Part shown: one piece after another, positions 29,101-41,929 of the stretch
Position numbering within the stretch: position 1 is the stretch's first letter
How the letters are laid out: each line of letters begins with the position of its first letter
From: Himantopus leucocephalus
Lineage: Eukaryota; Chordata; Aves; Charadriiformes; Recurvirostridae
Direction: 5' to 3'
DNA length: 64,000 nucleotides
Assembly (NCBI GenBank): GCA_003993805.1
Contig: RSEF01000001.1
Span: forward strand, 150,676,654 to 150,740,653
Notes under the pieces: generated by a model
Databases searched by the model: none
Seen by the model: the letters and a program-made list of their open reading frames with translations, nothing else
What the model was told of the DNA's origin: nothing
Position numbers and translations under genes: made by a program

Positions 29101-31659
29101 ATTACATAAAATAACCATTGATGTTTTGCTAATTGTACTGTTAATCTGAAGCTTACATTTGCAAGTGAATGTTCATGTTTTTGCATATATTCAAAATGTT
29201 AACTGTATGAAAATAAATGATGGGTTGATATAGTATTAGTAATATAGGATGAAGAGGTTTTAGAGAGATGTCAAGCTGAGTATTAAGGAAAAATAAATGT
29301 TATGATTAAATGTGACATTTGAAGATATTTAGATGAAGGCATCATTAAGACAGTCAAATAACCTTAATTCTGCTCTTTTTTATTACTATTCACGAGCTCC
29401 ATAATTACAGTTGTGGTATTTCAGTATTTCTGCAGCTTAGATTAAAATGATTTTTTTAAAAGTCTTTGTTTCCTTTTCCACCTCTTACCTTTTTTTGGCA
29501 AATATTTCCTGTAAGATATTTTATTACTTCTCTGCATCTAATGTAGAGATTCTTTTGAGGCTCACAGCCTTGTTTTGCTCAGACAAGCTCCTGTTTTCTC
29601 TTTAGAAAAAAATTGTATACCAAGGCTTTATAAGAATTATATTGTTTTCATTAATGAAGTTGTCCATAACAGAGAATTTCTTTTAAGTTATAAATGCCTG
29701 CCATAAATATATATTTTAGGAGCATCATTCATTAAAGCATTAATGAAGGATATATTTTGTTGTATAAACAGTTTGTATTCTAATGCAGGTTATGGTTATT
29801 AGTTTACAGAAATAGTTTATAGACATTAGTTCAGAATTAGATGATAGAATTAGTTTACAGAAATTTCTTTTCAAACTTCTTTTGAATTTTAAGTAATTTT
29901 ACAGAAAGGAAAAAAATGCAGAAAGTATGTTGGTTAATCTAAAAGTTTTCACAAGTTCAGTGTGAAAGTAAAGTAGTGTTTTAAACATTTATATCAAATT
30001 TTAAATGCTTAATTGAGCCCCCTCTAGATTATTCCTAAAATAGTTTAATTTATAAGAAAACAATATAGGAAATAGCAAAAGAGACAGTCTACTGCTAGCA
30101 GGATTGTAGAAGATACTGTGGAGAAATACTGAATTTTTAATCTGTGAGATTTCAAAATATTTGATCTGATTCCTTAAATATTTGTGAATGAAATTATTGC
30201 TTCCCACTGTGAAGAAGATTTAAAAGCAGTAAAATAATATTAGTCAGCAATTGTAAGAAAATGAGAGGCAGTATTAATGTATGTTCTGCCAGCTGTCTGC
30301 ATCTTAAATATTTTGGCGTTCTTACAATAAAAACAGGTCCCTGGTAGTATAGAAACTAAAAGTTAAGCAAAGTAACTGTTGCTGAAGTGACATGTTATGG
30401 AAGTTATTTTGTGAGATAAATGATATTAGAGAAAAAAAATACTATAATAGAACCTTCTTAACCACCCTGATAAAAAAAAAAAATAATTAAGGATTTGACA
30501 ATTAGGAAATATCAGAAATAAGACTAACTGTATTAGCTTATGTTGCATCTAATCCCCTTGCGTTCATGTATAGTCTATAAGTCTATATGTACGTAATGTT
30601 TCCATGGAAACTATTTCTCATTCATTTTATATGAAGGACAAAGTTCAAAGAGTGACAGCTAATTAGTTTGGTTTTTTTCTTTTCATCACTCTGTGCATGA
30701 CCCTATTCTTCATTCGTTAGTAAGTATTAAGTCATGCTCTAAAGACAGAATTCTTATTTTGCCTTACCTTTTTTCTATAACAATTATCTTTATGGTACCC
30801 AAAAGCTTCACAATCCTTAATTAATTTATTTTTATAGTATCATGGAAGGTGATATACCCATTTTCATCCTTACTGTCATAGTAAGTGACAAAGTATGAGT
30901 GGTGGGATTTTAAGTCTGAAACATGCACTAATGCTAAATATTTCACCTGGAACAGTGAATATTTACAGAGGGGTATCAGTATGTAAGCTCAGTATGTTCA
31001 AGCACAGCTCCTTTGGCTTCAGTTGCAGATAGAAGCTCTGAGCCTTTTGGCACATGAGATCCCATAGTCTAATTCAAATTTCCCTTGTTTTGTTTGTGGA
31101 AAGATCTCAGTGTTAGTGTCCGACATCTCAAATGTTTTTACTCTTAGATTCTGTAAGGTACTTCAGTCTATTTCTTCTGCTGCATTGCAGAAGTAAAAGA
31201 AAGTACGGTAACAAAAAATTCAATACTTGCTGCAGTACAGAAACTGTTTTTAACTGCTTGTGTGGTAACTAAGGTAACCTGTTCTTCCAAGAAATTGAAT
31301 TTGTATTTATCAGTTTTCAGTATGTAGTTTTATATGTGTATATTTTTTAATGGAATTTTTCAAATTGATTTCTAAAAGTAGGCTAATGAAGAGACTTGAG
31401 CTTTTTCAGCGCTTGATGTGGGTGACGTGACATACATATATCAGTCATTGATGAGTCATTTGACTTGAAAAAAATTAACCCAACACTGGAATAGAAACAG
31501 TCATTGAACTACTTAATACTCCTTGATCTTTGTTTTGAAGTTCTGCTTTGATGTATATTCAGGCCTGTGAGAAGTGTTGCCAGCTTATGTTTGGACTAGC
31601 TTTTCCTGTAATTTACATCACACATTGAATCCTAGACATATTTAGTGTGGGAGGGAGGT
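20133..31659. other. AT-rich intergenic stretch, no gene recognised
   Basis: About 11.5 kb without an exon or repeat I can name. It contains T-tract pairs at 21,288-21,328 and A/T-rich low-complexity segments. Some stretches (about 21,760-21,860 and 29,640-29,760) have ATTA/TAAT-rich, evenly mixed sequence of the kind often seen in conserved non-coding elements. That cannot be tested from one genome. Confidence 0.55.
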
Positions 31660-32235
31660 GCTCTTGTACAACCTCTTGCTCATAGAAGGTCCAGTTAGAT
31701 CAGATTCTGTGGGTCTTGCCCCATCAAGTTTCAAATATTTCTAAGGATTGAAATTCTGCAGTCTTCCAGTATTTGACTCCTCTTGTGGTATATTTTTTTT
31801 CCTTATACCTAATCAGAATTTTCTGTGTTGCATTTTATATCTGTAGTCCCTTGTCTTAGCTCTGTGAACCTCTGAGAAGAGTCTGGCTGTATCTTCTGTA
31901 CCTCCTCCCATTAAAGACGGCAGTAAGGTCTTTCCCTGTCTTCTGTTCTTAAGGGTGGGGAAAACAGTTCTCGTTCTTTCCTCAATCATCATGCACTCTG
32001 GGCAAGTAACCATGCTGTTCTTGCTCCAGTGTATCAATGTTTTCTTTGCACTGGGGAGCCCAGTGCTGCACCCAGGACTCAAGGCGTGGTCTCAGAGGTG
32101 CTGAGCCCGGGGGAATAAGCACACCGTTCCATGTCCTGGCCGCAGTCTTGCTATCACAGTCCGTTGTGTGGCTGAACATCTATGCCGCAAGGGTGCACTG
32201 CTAATTCAACTTGTTGTCCACTAAGACCTGTTTTT
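31660..32235 (-). repeat. Old, diverged CR1 LINE fragment (antisense)
   Basis: Despite heavy divergence the antisense CR1 landmarks appear in order. They are AAGTTTCAAATATTTCTAAGGA (3' UTR); CCTCTGAGAAGAGTCTGGCT near 31,868; the AATAAGATC-like CAGTAAGGTCTTTCCC near 31,920; CTCCAGTGTATCAATGTTTT near 32,025; CTGGGGAGCCCAGTGCTGCA near 32,050; and AACTTGTTGTCCACTAAGAC near 32,209. It covers the end of ORF2 and the 3' UTR. Many substitutions and small indels mean no open frame remains. Boundaries are approximate. Confidence 0.8.
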
Positions 32236-32424
32236 GGGCCTGCTAGCACAGGAAAGAGGCTTTGACAAGCTGGAAAAGCCATTGAAGGTCTGGCAAGATG
32301 GTTAGGGGTAGGAGTGCATGCTGAAAGAGGAGAGATCAAGGGATCAGGGTTTTGTTCAGACTGCAGAAAGGAAGGCTGGGCATCTAGTTGCTGTCTTTCC
32401 ATTTAAAGGCATTTAGAGAGAAGA

Positions 32425-32690
32425 CAGAGCCACTCTTTCCTTAAAGGCACACAATGAAAGACCAAGTGGAAACAGTCACCAACTGTAACAGGGAAAGCCT
32501 TAATTGGACGTAAGGAGAAGATTCTACACCATGAGAGTGTTGGTGATTGGAAAAAGCTACCTGGAGACTGACAGGACTGGGCCAGACATAGCTCTGAGGA
32601 GCCTGGTCCAAGGTGGAACGTAATCCTGCTTTAATCCTTGGACTAGATGCCTTCCAGGAGTCCCTACCAACTTCAATCTATGATTCTTTA
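32425..32690 (+). repeat. Old, diverged CR1 LINE fragment (sense)
   Basis: The order of landmarks matches the last 270 bp of CR1 in sense orientation: a TAAGGAGAAGATTCTACACC-like segment, GGACTAGATGCCTTCCAGGA and AGTCCCTACCAACTTCAATC, then an end-like TATGATTCT. It lies head to head with the antisense fragment 190 bp to its left. Confidence 0.72.
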
Positions 32691-35600
32691 TTATGACATT
32701 TCTCAGGCTAAAATTCACTCAGTTATGATAGCTCATTATCTTTACGATATTTGTCTTCTCCTTAGTGTATCTCTGGTGGAGAAGTCTATGAAAGTTGTCT
32801 GGCATACCTTTTTATATGATGAAAAATATTGCTGTCCTTTCATGCACAACAACAAGGTACTGTAGATTTTTTTTTTTTAAATTATGTTATTGTTTCATTG
32901 TGCTTTTTATTAGATGTTCTTTCTTTTTTTCTTTCTGGCAAATACGATGTACTTAGAAAGGTGCAAAATAATCACTTGGTGGTAGGAAAGGTCATTGGAA
33001 AGGTGAGAGTAGTACAGTTCGTTGCTAAATCCATAGCCTAAGATAGTTCAGCTTGTAACTGATTTAAGTTGGATTACTGGAATAGTGGTCTAGGAAGCTC
33101 AGACATTTTTGTATATGTGTGTCTGTGTTTTGAGAGACTACTAGTAACAGTATACTACTACTAGGTTGAGGGTGACTACTTTAGGAATATTGTAACTTTT
33201 GAGTAAGGTAGGAGAATCTTATGAAAGGGAACACATCATAAGAAAAGAAAATACATGAATAAAGTATGCCCAATACTAGTATGCAGCTGAAAGGAAATGT
33301 AGTATTTAAAATTGAAATCGTATGATGTTTAGGAAGTTTGCATTAAAAGATTGTACGCCCTCTGTATTATTTCTAAAATAAAAGCTGAAATGTATACATT
33401 TACTATTTTCACATTAAAGTAATGACATATTAAGAATTGTATTTAACGTTCAAATAAGTTTGGGCTTTGTAAGTATGGTATTTAGAGTTGGTATTTTAGG
33501 GTGAAGTTGCTTGTGCACAGTAAATGCTTGGTTGCCAATTAAAATAATTCAGTTCTTTGGACATATCTGACTTGGACTTGGGATAACTATGCCATTCCAG
33601 AAATTTTCTTTGTCATGCATACTCATGAGGTTTCTCATGCTTAAACATGGTTCCCTCGCCATCATTTCATGGAAATTTTTTAGATTTTTAGATGACAGGT
33701 GTGTTTTTAGATCATTGATAGTAGTATTTATTATTTTCAAAAATGTATTGTTGTTATTCTTTGTAGCATGCTATTATAACTATTTTAGTAGTTCATTATG
33801 TATACACAAGATGCAATGAGAATCTCATCCACTAAGTCTGTGCACAGGTTTGTCTGCTACAAGTGTTTTGGACATTGTCTGAGGCAACTGAAATGTTCCA
33901 AGATTTTTGCCATTTATTGCCTGAGATTTTTTATGAGAGTTTAATGTCTAGATGTCAAAATTCTACAGACCTACAGTGAATGGATTTAGCAAACTTAGAA
34001 GATAAGCAATCAGGCTTTATCTGCAATTGTGTAAGAAAATACAAATTATAAGTTAATGATTTTCAGGGTATGGACAGTATTTCTATTAATTGTTATTTGT
34101 GTATTTTTAAGGTCTATAATAAATCAAGAGCTCAATGCATTTGGATGTCAAACACAAATAGTAATCTAAATAGTAATATAGTAGTCTAAACCAAGTTTAT
34201 ACCACTCTGACTTGGCCTAATTTGCATCAGGTCTTGAAATACTGGTCTAGTTTGTGATCTTTTAGATTTAAAAAAAAAAAAAAAAAAAGTGCAATCCAAT
34301 GAAGGGGGTTGTCTTANTTTCTTGAGTACTACATCTTAGACAAATAATGGAAGAGCAATAATGGTCTAATTTATTCAGAATTCTGTTTTGTTGTGAACTT
34401 TATGCTTTTATTTACTGAGATAACACCCTTCACAAATTCATCCCTGATTTCTGATATTTATTCCTTCTCTTATGTAAAAAACTATTTTGGTTTTGCTAAT
34501 GATATTTTTACTCCTTCTTTAAATTTAGGCTTAAGGAAATAAGTTGGTTTTGTCACAGTATTTTGTGCCTGGTTTTGAAATTCATAATGCATTTTAGTTG
34601 CTTTCTTCCTATAGATTTCTCCACATCTTCCAGTGCTTTGGCATGACTTCTTGATGTTTTGTATGCATGATTAATTATATTTCATGGTTCATAACTACTG
34701 AGCATTTGTGTCCACTGTCCACCTTGCAGTCTGTAAAAGGTGGAGATTTGTGGGATGTTTTGTTGGGTTTTCTTGTGTGGATTTTTTTTTTTTTAATTAC
34801 TGTGATGTTTAGCTTGATTAGAACTTCAATCTCTGAGGGAGAAAGTATACATTGTATTGATTAGTCACGAAAAGTATTGTTTGCTTACAGCTTTTATGGT
34901 CCCTTTTGGTGTTTTTGTTATCCATGTGTACAAGAATGCTGTAGTTACAATAATTTTTTTTTTTTTTGTCTAGGTGTATGGCTTCCTGTCAGTAAAAGGC
35001 AGGAAAAAAAAAAATAAAAAAGGGGAATAGACAAATTCTAATTTATCCACAGTTATAATACTGTTCATAGATTGTTTTTTTCTTATTTCAAAGTTATAAA
35101 TTATATTGCATTTTACACTAATCTTTACAGAATTTATATATATATTTAATAATTTGTAGTTATATAGAATTGCTGCAGGTAATACTATTGACAGAATTTT
35201 GCTTCTGATTCATGAGACAGATTTTCTAAGATCTCAAATGTGGAACTAATGAAAAATGCTACATTAAAGTAAAGGACTGAATCATTCTTGAATTGGAAGG
35301 TTTTTTTGACTGTCTAAATACCTGAGAAAATTTACCTAAAAAGGGGACATAATTTACTGTAAACTTGAAAATAAAAAAGTGCAATTTAAATACAAAACAT
35401 TCAGGGAAAAAAAACCCAGTGGTTAGCAATATTACTGAGACATGGTAGTACTGCTTCCCATTTAATTAGAGTGACAAGGCAAAATATTAATGTAGGTAGC
35501 TTTCTACAAAAAAATGTACGTTACTTGAAGCTAAGTTAATTTTTCTTGAAGAAACAGTATTAGCTGAGAAATAACTGGGTTAAAAAGACTTTTATGGATG

Positions 35601-36319
35601 AGTTGTTGAAACCTAGATAAAATACATGTGGCATGAATATATGTGGAATATATGTATATATCTATATATGTGGAATATATATCTTTATAGCATATAAAAT
35701 ATATAGAGGTAACAGTACAATATAGGTAATCATTGAGTAGAAATTGTTAAAACTATTGGCAATTTTGTTCCTTTATGAAAGAATATAAACTCTGGGATGT
35801 CTGAATACTGTAATAGAGCTGTCGTTAACACAAAGCCTGTGACCTGTTCTCATAAGGGCAGCCCTGTATTTTGCTGGGTTATAAAACTACAGTTGCTACT
35901 ACACTATTTTCTACTATTGTTTGGATGGTGAGAAAAATAGTCCTACTCTCATATATTTTCTATGTGTTTTCTCTAATAAAGGAATAGTTATGTTTCCAAT
36001 TAAGGGCTGAACAATATTTCTGTCAATTTCTTTCCTTTTAAGTTGAGACATTTTAAACCTCTATTATTTTTCTGTAAACTTATGATGAAAAGACAGTGCT
36101 TTCATCAAAGAAATATGTGCACCATATTGGTGCACCATATTTGGCACCAAATGCCAAAAGTTAAAGTAGGAACAGATTGTGAAATAAAAAAACATTTCAA
36201 ATTAGGTAGTCAAAAAGTCCAAAATACAGAGAATCAAAACTGAAGGAGGTTTGGGAAGGTATTCCTAACTGCACTTTAGCTCAAACATTGTGTTTGTCTG
36301 GAAGGTTATTGAGAAGTAT
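32691..36319. other. AT-rich intergenic stretch with low-complexity tracts
   Basis: No gene is recognised. It holds a 19-A tract at 34,270-34,288, a single N at 34,317, T tracts near 34,780 and 34,955, an AT microsatellite at 35,635-35,706, and a small direct duplication of GTGCACCATATT near 36,117-36,141. Confidence 0.6.
35635..35706. repeat. AT-rich low-complexity repeat
   Basis: TATATG/TATATA words with the segment ATATATGTGGAATATAT occurring twice. Confidence 0.7.
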
Positions 36320-37662
36320 TTATAGGAGCTTTGAGAAACTGGTAACAATGGACGAGGAGAAAGCCGAGGTATTCAACAACTTTTTTGCCTCAGTCTTCAC
36401 TGGCAAACTCTCTCCCCACACCTCTCAAGCGGATGGACCACAAGGCAGGGGCTGGGGGAGCAAAGTTGCTCCCACTGTAAGAGAAGATCAGGTTTGTGAC
36501 CACCTGAGGAACTTGAACATAGAGCAGTCTGTGGGACCTGACAAGATGCATCTCAGAGTCCTGTGGAAATTGGCTGATGTAGTTGTCAAGCCACTCTCCA
36601 TGATATTTGAAAAGTCATGGCAGTCAGGTGGAGTCCCTGGTGACTGGAAAAAGGGAAAACTTGCACCCATTTTTAAAAAGGGTAGAAAGGAGGACCCTGG
36701 GAACTACCGACCTGTCAGCCACCCTTCCGTGCCTGGCAAGATCATGGAACAGATCCTCCTTAGGATGTATGCTAAGGCACGTGGAGGACAGGAAGGTGAT
36801 TCGAGAGAGCCAACATGGCTTTGCCAAGGGCAAGTCCTGCCTGACCAACCTCATGGCCTTCTATGCTGGAGTGATTCCATCAGGGAACAAGGGAAGAACT
36901 ATCTGGATTTCTGTAAGGCCTTTGACGTGGTCCCCCACAACATCCCTTGCTCTAAATTGGAGAGATATGGATTTGATGGGTGAGGAATTGGTTGGATGGT
37001 CCCATCCAGAGGGTAGCGGTCAATGGCTCAATGTCCAGATAGAGATCATTGACAAGTGGTGTCCCTCAGGGGTCCGTATTGGGACCAGTACTGTTCAATA
37101 TCTTCATCAATGACATAGACAGTGGGATCGAGTGCACCCTCAGCAAATTTTCAGACAAGCTGAATGGTGCAGTTGACATACCTAATGGACAGAATGCTAG
37201 CCAGAGGGACATGGACATGCTCAAGAATTGGGCCCATGTGAACCTCATGAGGTTCAACAAGGCCAAGTGCAAGGTCCTGCACCTGGGTCAGGGCAACCCG
37301 TGGTAACAGTATAGGCTCGGGGATGAAAGGATTGCAAGTAGCCATTCTGAAAAGGGCTTGGGGGTACTGGTGGATGAAAAGCTGGACATGAGCCAACAAT
37401 ATGTGATCACAGCCCAGAAAGCCAACCACCTCCTGGGCTGCATNCATGAGCCAACAATATGTGATCACAGCCCAGAAAGCCAACCACCTCCTGGGCTGCA
37501 TCAAAAGAAGCATGTCCAGCAGGTCGAGGAGGTGAGACTGCTCTGGTGAGACCTCATTTAGAGTACTGCGTCCAGCTCTGGAGTCCTCAGCACAGGAAAG
37601 ACCTGGACCTGCTGGAGTAGGTCCAGAGGAGCGCCACAAAAATGATCAGAGGGCTGGAGCAC
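36320..37662 (+). pseudogene. CR1 LINE ORF2 (reverse transcriptase) relic, sense, broken
   Basis: This is the reverse-transcriptase part of a CR1 non-LTR retrotransposon. Translated pieces include [34 protein letters not shown] and [10 protein letters not shown] at 36,350-36,720. The [13 protein letters not shown] piece at about 36,815-36,860 is in another frame. [14 protein letters not shown] follows at about 36,900 back in the first frame, then the RT motif [20 protein letters not shown] at 37,055-37,115 in a third frame. The ORF is broken by at least three frame changes and stop codons. The catalytic acidic box is altered to FSDK near 37,150, through loss of two codons and a substitution. 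The element cannot be active. It runs into the 1,000-N gap and its 3' tail reappears at 38,663. The left boundary is approximate; the full-length 5' part is absent. Confidence 0.93.
37387..37501 (+). other. 57-bp exact duplication across a single N (probable assembly artefact)
   Basis: The 57 bases at 37,387-37,443 are repeated exactly at 37,445-37,501, separated by one N at 37,444. The duplicated part encodes a stretch inside the CR1 ORF2 that normally occurs once. Two contig ends that should have overlapped were probably joined with an N. Confidence 0.85.
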
Positions 37663-38662
37663 NNNNNNNNNNNNNNNNNNNNNNNNNNNNNNNNNNNNNN
37701 NNNNNNNNNNNNNNNNNNNNNNNNNNNNNNNNNNNNNNNNNNNNNNNNNNNNNNNNNNNNNNNNNNNNNNNNNNNNNNNNNNNNNNNNNNNNNNNNNNNN
37801 NNNNNNNNNNNNNNNNNNNNNNNNNNNNNNNNNNNNNNNNNNNNNNNNNNNNNNNNNNNNNNNNNNNNNNNNNNNNNNNNNNNNNNNNNNNNNNNNNNNN
37901 NNNNNNNNNNNNNNNNNNNNNNNNNNNNNNNNNNNNNNNNNNNNNNNNNNNNNNNNNNNNNNNNNNNNNNNNNNNNNNNNNNNNNNNNNNNNNNNNNNNN
38001 NNNNNNNNNNNNNNNNNNNNNNNNNNNNNNNNNNNNNNNNNNNNNNNNNNNNNNNNNNNNNNNNNNNNNNNNNNNNNNNNNNNNNNNNNNNNNNNNNNNN
38101 NNNNNNNNNNNNNNNNNNNNNNNNNNNNNNNNNNNNNNNNNNNNNNNNNNNNNNNNNNNNNNNNNNNNNNNNNNNNNNNNNNNNNNNNNNNNNNNNNNNN
38201 NNNNNNNNNNNNNNNNNNNNNNNNNNNNNNNNNNNNNNNNNNNNNNNNNNNNNNNNNNNNNNNNNNNNNNNNNNNNNNNNNNNNNNNNNNNNNNNNNNNN
38301 NNNNNNNNNNNNNNNNNNNNNNNNNNNNNNNNNNNNNNNNNNNNNNNNNNNNNNNNNNNNNNNNNNNNNNNNNNNNNNNNNNNNNNNNNNNNNNNNNNNN
38401 NNNNNNNNNNNNNNNNNNNNNNNNNNNNNNNNNNNNNNNNNNNNNNNNNNNNNNNNNNNNNNNNNNNNNNNNNNNNNNNNNNNNNNNNNNNNNNNNNNNN
38501 NNNNNNNNNNNNNNNNNNNNNNNNNNNNNNNNNNNNNNNNNNNNNNNNNNNNNNNNNNNNNNNNNNNNNNNNNNNNNNNNNNNNNNNNNNNNNNNNNNNN
38601 NNNNNNNNNNNNNNNNNNNNNNNNNNNNNNNNNNNNNNNNNNNNNNNNNNNNNNNNNNNNNN
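37663..38662. other. Assembly gap of exactly 1,000 N
   Basis: The round size suggests a placeholder or estimated gap. Flanks are CR1 ORF2 on the left (ending in GAGGGCTGGAGCAC) and the CR1 3' tail on the right, so the missing sequence is probably the rest of the same element. Confidence 0.99.
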
Positions 38663-38702
38663 GAGGTCCCTTCCAACTCTGAAAATTCCATGATTCCGTG
38701 AT
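38663..38702 (+). repeat. CR1 LINE 3' terminal tail (sense)
   Basis: GAGGTCCCTTCCAACTCTG is followed by two ATTCCATG/ATTCCGTG-type octamers, the end of a sense CR1. It matches the orientation of the ORF2 relic on the other side of the gap and is most likely its terminus. Confidence 0.88.
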
Positions 38703-41700
38703 TTGTATCTAGGCGAATTTGAATTAATGTTGCAAAAAAACAGCATTAAATCCTTTAATGACACCTATCCAAAACAGAATCTTCCATCTTCCCCATGCAA
38801 ATTTATTATGCAGAGATCATAGAAGAGACATTCAGTAGGAGACCTGATTTTTAAATATATACACTTCTGAATAATACACATAACATCTTTGCCAGTGCTA
38901 AAAGAAGACTTTCAAGTTAAGTTTCCCTCTCAATGATTTTCTTTATATGTCTCCTGATTTTCCATGTAGGACTCAAGTTGTGAAGTAAAAATTTAGTCTT
39001 ACTGGCTGAGACGTGTTACAGCAGTCACACCACCAACCAACTTAATCGTGCTAACCGAAAATGTAATAAAGTTACAGTCATATTACTGAGAGCTCCTTTT
39101 GGTGCTGTAGCTTAGCCTGTTGAGGGAAGTGATTCTACACACACCTCCAAATAACTTGTAACTTAACTACAATGGTGCTCCGAAATACCTATTCTGGCAA
39201 ACGCTATGTTGTAAAACCACTGAAATGTTTATATAACTCACATAATCCTTTTGTGGGTGCATTTTATTCTTAAGAAAATGGCAAGGTATTACAAAGAACA
39301 ACAACTGTGAAAGGAACAAAGAGTGAAAGACATATGTCATGCTACAAAAATGTTGAATATGGACAAATTTATCTAAACACGAATATGTAGCAGACAGAAG
39401 AAGCTTTGACATTTGAAAGATAAGGGTCAGATTGAGTCCAGCTATGGGAAAGAGAAAGAGAAAGGATTGAGTCGAGATAGGGAGCCAAAGAAGTCTCATT
39501 CATCCTTTCTTCTAAAAGGGCAAAAGAGGCACAAGTGCCAGCTGCTACATTTGAGAGACACTATCTCTGTTTCCTGTCCTTGGCAATGACTTTCTTTGCC
39601 TATACTTGGAACTATCCCTGATTAAAGGTTTAATTCTCACCAACTCAGAAAGCTTAATCTACATCCCTCATTTTCCGATTCATAAATAAACCAGAGACGG
39701 TACAGAAGGAACAAGAAGCTAACTAATGTACTTGAGTCCACATCTGGAAGGATGAGAATGAAAAGGGTCCTCCTGCCATGTTTGTGACCTTTGTACTAGC
39801 CATAGCCATCAACCAAAGTATCAATTTAGATGCAAGTGTGGTCCTAATGATACTACTTCCCACTACAAATTAGAACTCTGCCTATAATTAAAGCAAGATT
39901 TTTTTTCCCTACCACTAGGGCTCATCTGGCTTTCTCATCTACAAGGTCATCCTGTAAATATGAGGAAAGAGTGCAGGATGATGAAAAGACAAGGCAGTAA
40001 TTCCACCACGAGACGGTTTGGTGGTTGTAAGACAATCCCAGGGCTCTTGTTTGCAACTACTGCTTTTTACTTTGCATTTGGGCGGCAAGCCAGTTGCTGT
40101 TATTGCTGCTTCCTCTTCCTGCCTATACAAAACTTTTACAGCAAATTTCAGTTTAAGTAAATCCCAAACAACCAAAACCACCGACAACTCCGTTTGTAAA
40201 GTATTAAAGGACTACTTTTTACGGACACTGAAAATTCGAAGGAAATAGTGCTTTATGCAGAAAGGTTTCAGTATAACTTCCATCAATTCCATGGAATTTG
40301 TTCTTGTTTTACTGCAAACGGAAGTTCAGTGACAATACTGATTCATACTGCTGTCTTCACTTTCATAAAAAAGCTGGATGCAGAACTTTATTTTTGCAGA
40401 GAGACAGACAGCACTATCTGCAGGCTATTTAGCATAGTGATCTTTCTTTGGGGATGGGCCTACTTTATAAATGCACGTATGTCACAAGCAGGTTTAATAA
40501 AAGTTAAATACAAGATTGTGGGAAACCTAATTACCTTAAGAAATTCAGTGTTTGCCTATGATTACAATTGTATGAACACAGTGCAATGAAAAAGAGGCTC
40601 CTTTGTTTCTGAAATACTTTCCAGTTTACACTTCCTATCCTGAGCAATGAAATACTGTATTTTACTAATCAGCTGAAGTGGCATCTAATATTGCTAATCA
40701 TGCCAATCATTTAAATTAGGGTAAGAATGAGATAAAAGCAATGGGTAACGGACATGGAAAAGCTAGAAAGAAGGGAAGGAGATAAAGGGAGTTAATTAGT
40801 GGGAGACATACTCCGATCTGTATTTTCTTTTCTTTTTTGTCTAGCTTTTACAGATCACCATCCACATGAAAACATCAGAGATCCATTTTGTGTTCTTGTG
40901 AAAACTGAGGCTGAACCCTCAGATATTTCTGTATTGCCCTAAAGAGAAGCATATTTAGGATTATGTCATTGATCAATTTAATTTTCTTGTCTTACTTAAA
41001 AGTATTTAATTTATAGATTTATAGCTATCACATGGGAAAAAAAATCCATGGCAACTAATCAGACTCATAGCAAGCAGTTCCAAAGTCATGTCAAACAAAA
41101 AGATGCCGATAACACTTAACATTTTGTAAATGTTCCTATTTCACCAGCATGAGTCACGTTTTTTTCCCCTTACGCTGAAAAGTTTAAATCAGTATCTTCT
41201 GATGTTCAGACCCACAGACATACATCTGCTGTTCTCATTTTTAACCATCTTCAAGTTGCTGATAACGTACATACATAACAGAAGCAAATTTTCCTGTGAT
41301 TCACCTTTTAAATATTACAATTTTCTTCCTGTCAAAACTTTGCTAATTTATGCTTCATCATAGGCCAGGAAATGCAATTACGGATTATGCTACAACAAGG
41401 TCTGTAGCCTCTGTGTAACAAAATATGTGCTTTGCATGATTCCATGTGGAAACTATCCTGCAAACTTTTGTTTCAGCATTTTCTGCCTTAGGATACCAAC
41501 ATTACAAATCTATGTCTGTAAGATGTTGGGGTCACATTAATTACTGGAAAAAAAGACATCACTGCTATCTGCATATTCTGTTCCTCATAGGCATAAATTT
41601 GATAAGCAGCAAGTTAAAAGTCAAATTTAGGGACCCTGCAAAAGTTCAAATCTCTGAAGATGTGGCTATTCTTTCATCCTATAAAGTCTACAACAGACTA

Positions 41701-41929
41701 AACTGAAGCTCAAATTAATAATTACTTATATAGTTGAAAAGATGACTAAACTAAACTGTACACAACCACTTTAGACAACAGAAACTGCCAAGGTTCCCCC
41801 TAAAAACAGTTGCACCCCCTTCTATCCCAAACCCATAACCGCCCCTCCCATACCCGGTAAAGAATAACACATGCCTGAGATGAAGTAGGCTAATCTGTGT
41901 GAAATTTAACTTTTTTTATTTTTTTTTTC
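38703..41929. other. Intergenic stretch upstream of the PNPLA4 promoter, no gene recognised
   Basis: The longest open frames (for example 40,248-40,589 plus, 113 codons) show no family features, no splice context and AT-biased composition. From about 41,760 the plus strand becomes C-rich toward the CpG island. Confidence 0.55.

Noticed and set aside
37387..37501. Genuine tandem repeat within the CR1 ORF
   Set aside because: Exact identity across a single N is better explained by unmerged contig ends.
37558..38764. Open frames of 346-377 codons across the gap
   Set aside because: They consist almost wholly of undetermined residues from the 1,000 N.
40248..40589. 113-codon plus-strand open frame upstream of PNPLA4
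   Set aside because: No family resemblance, AT-biased residues, no supporting splice or promoter signals.
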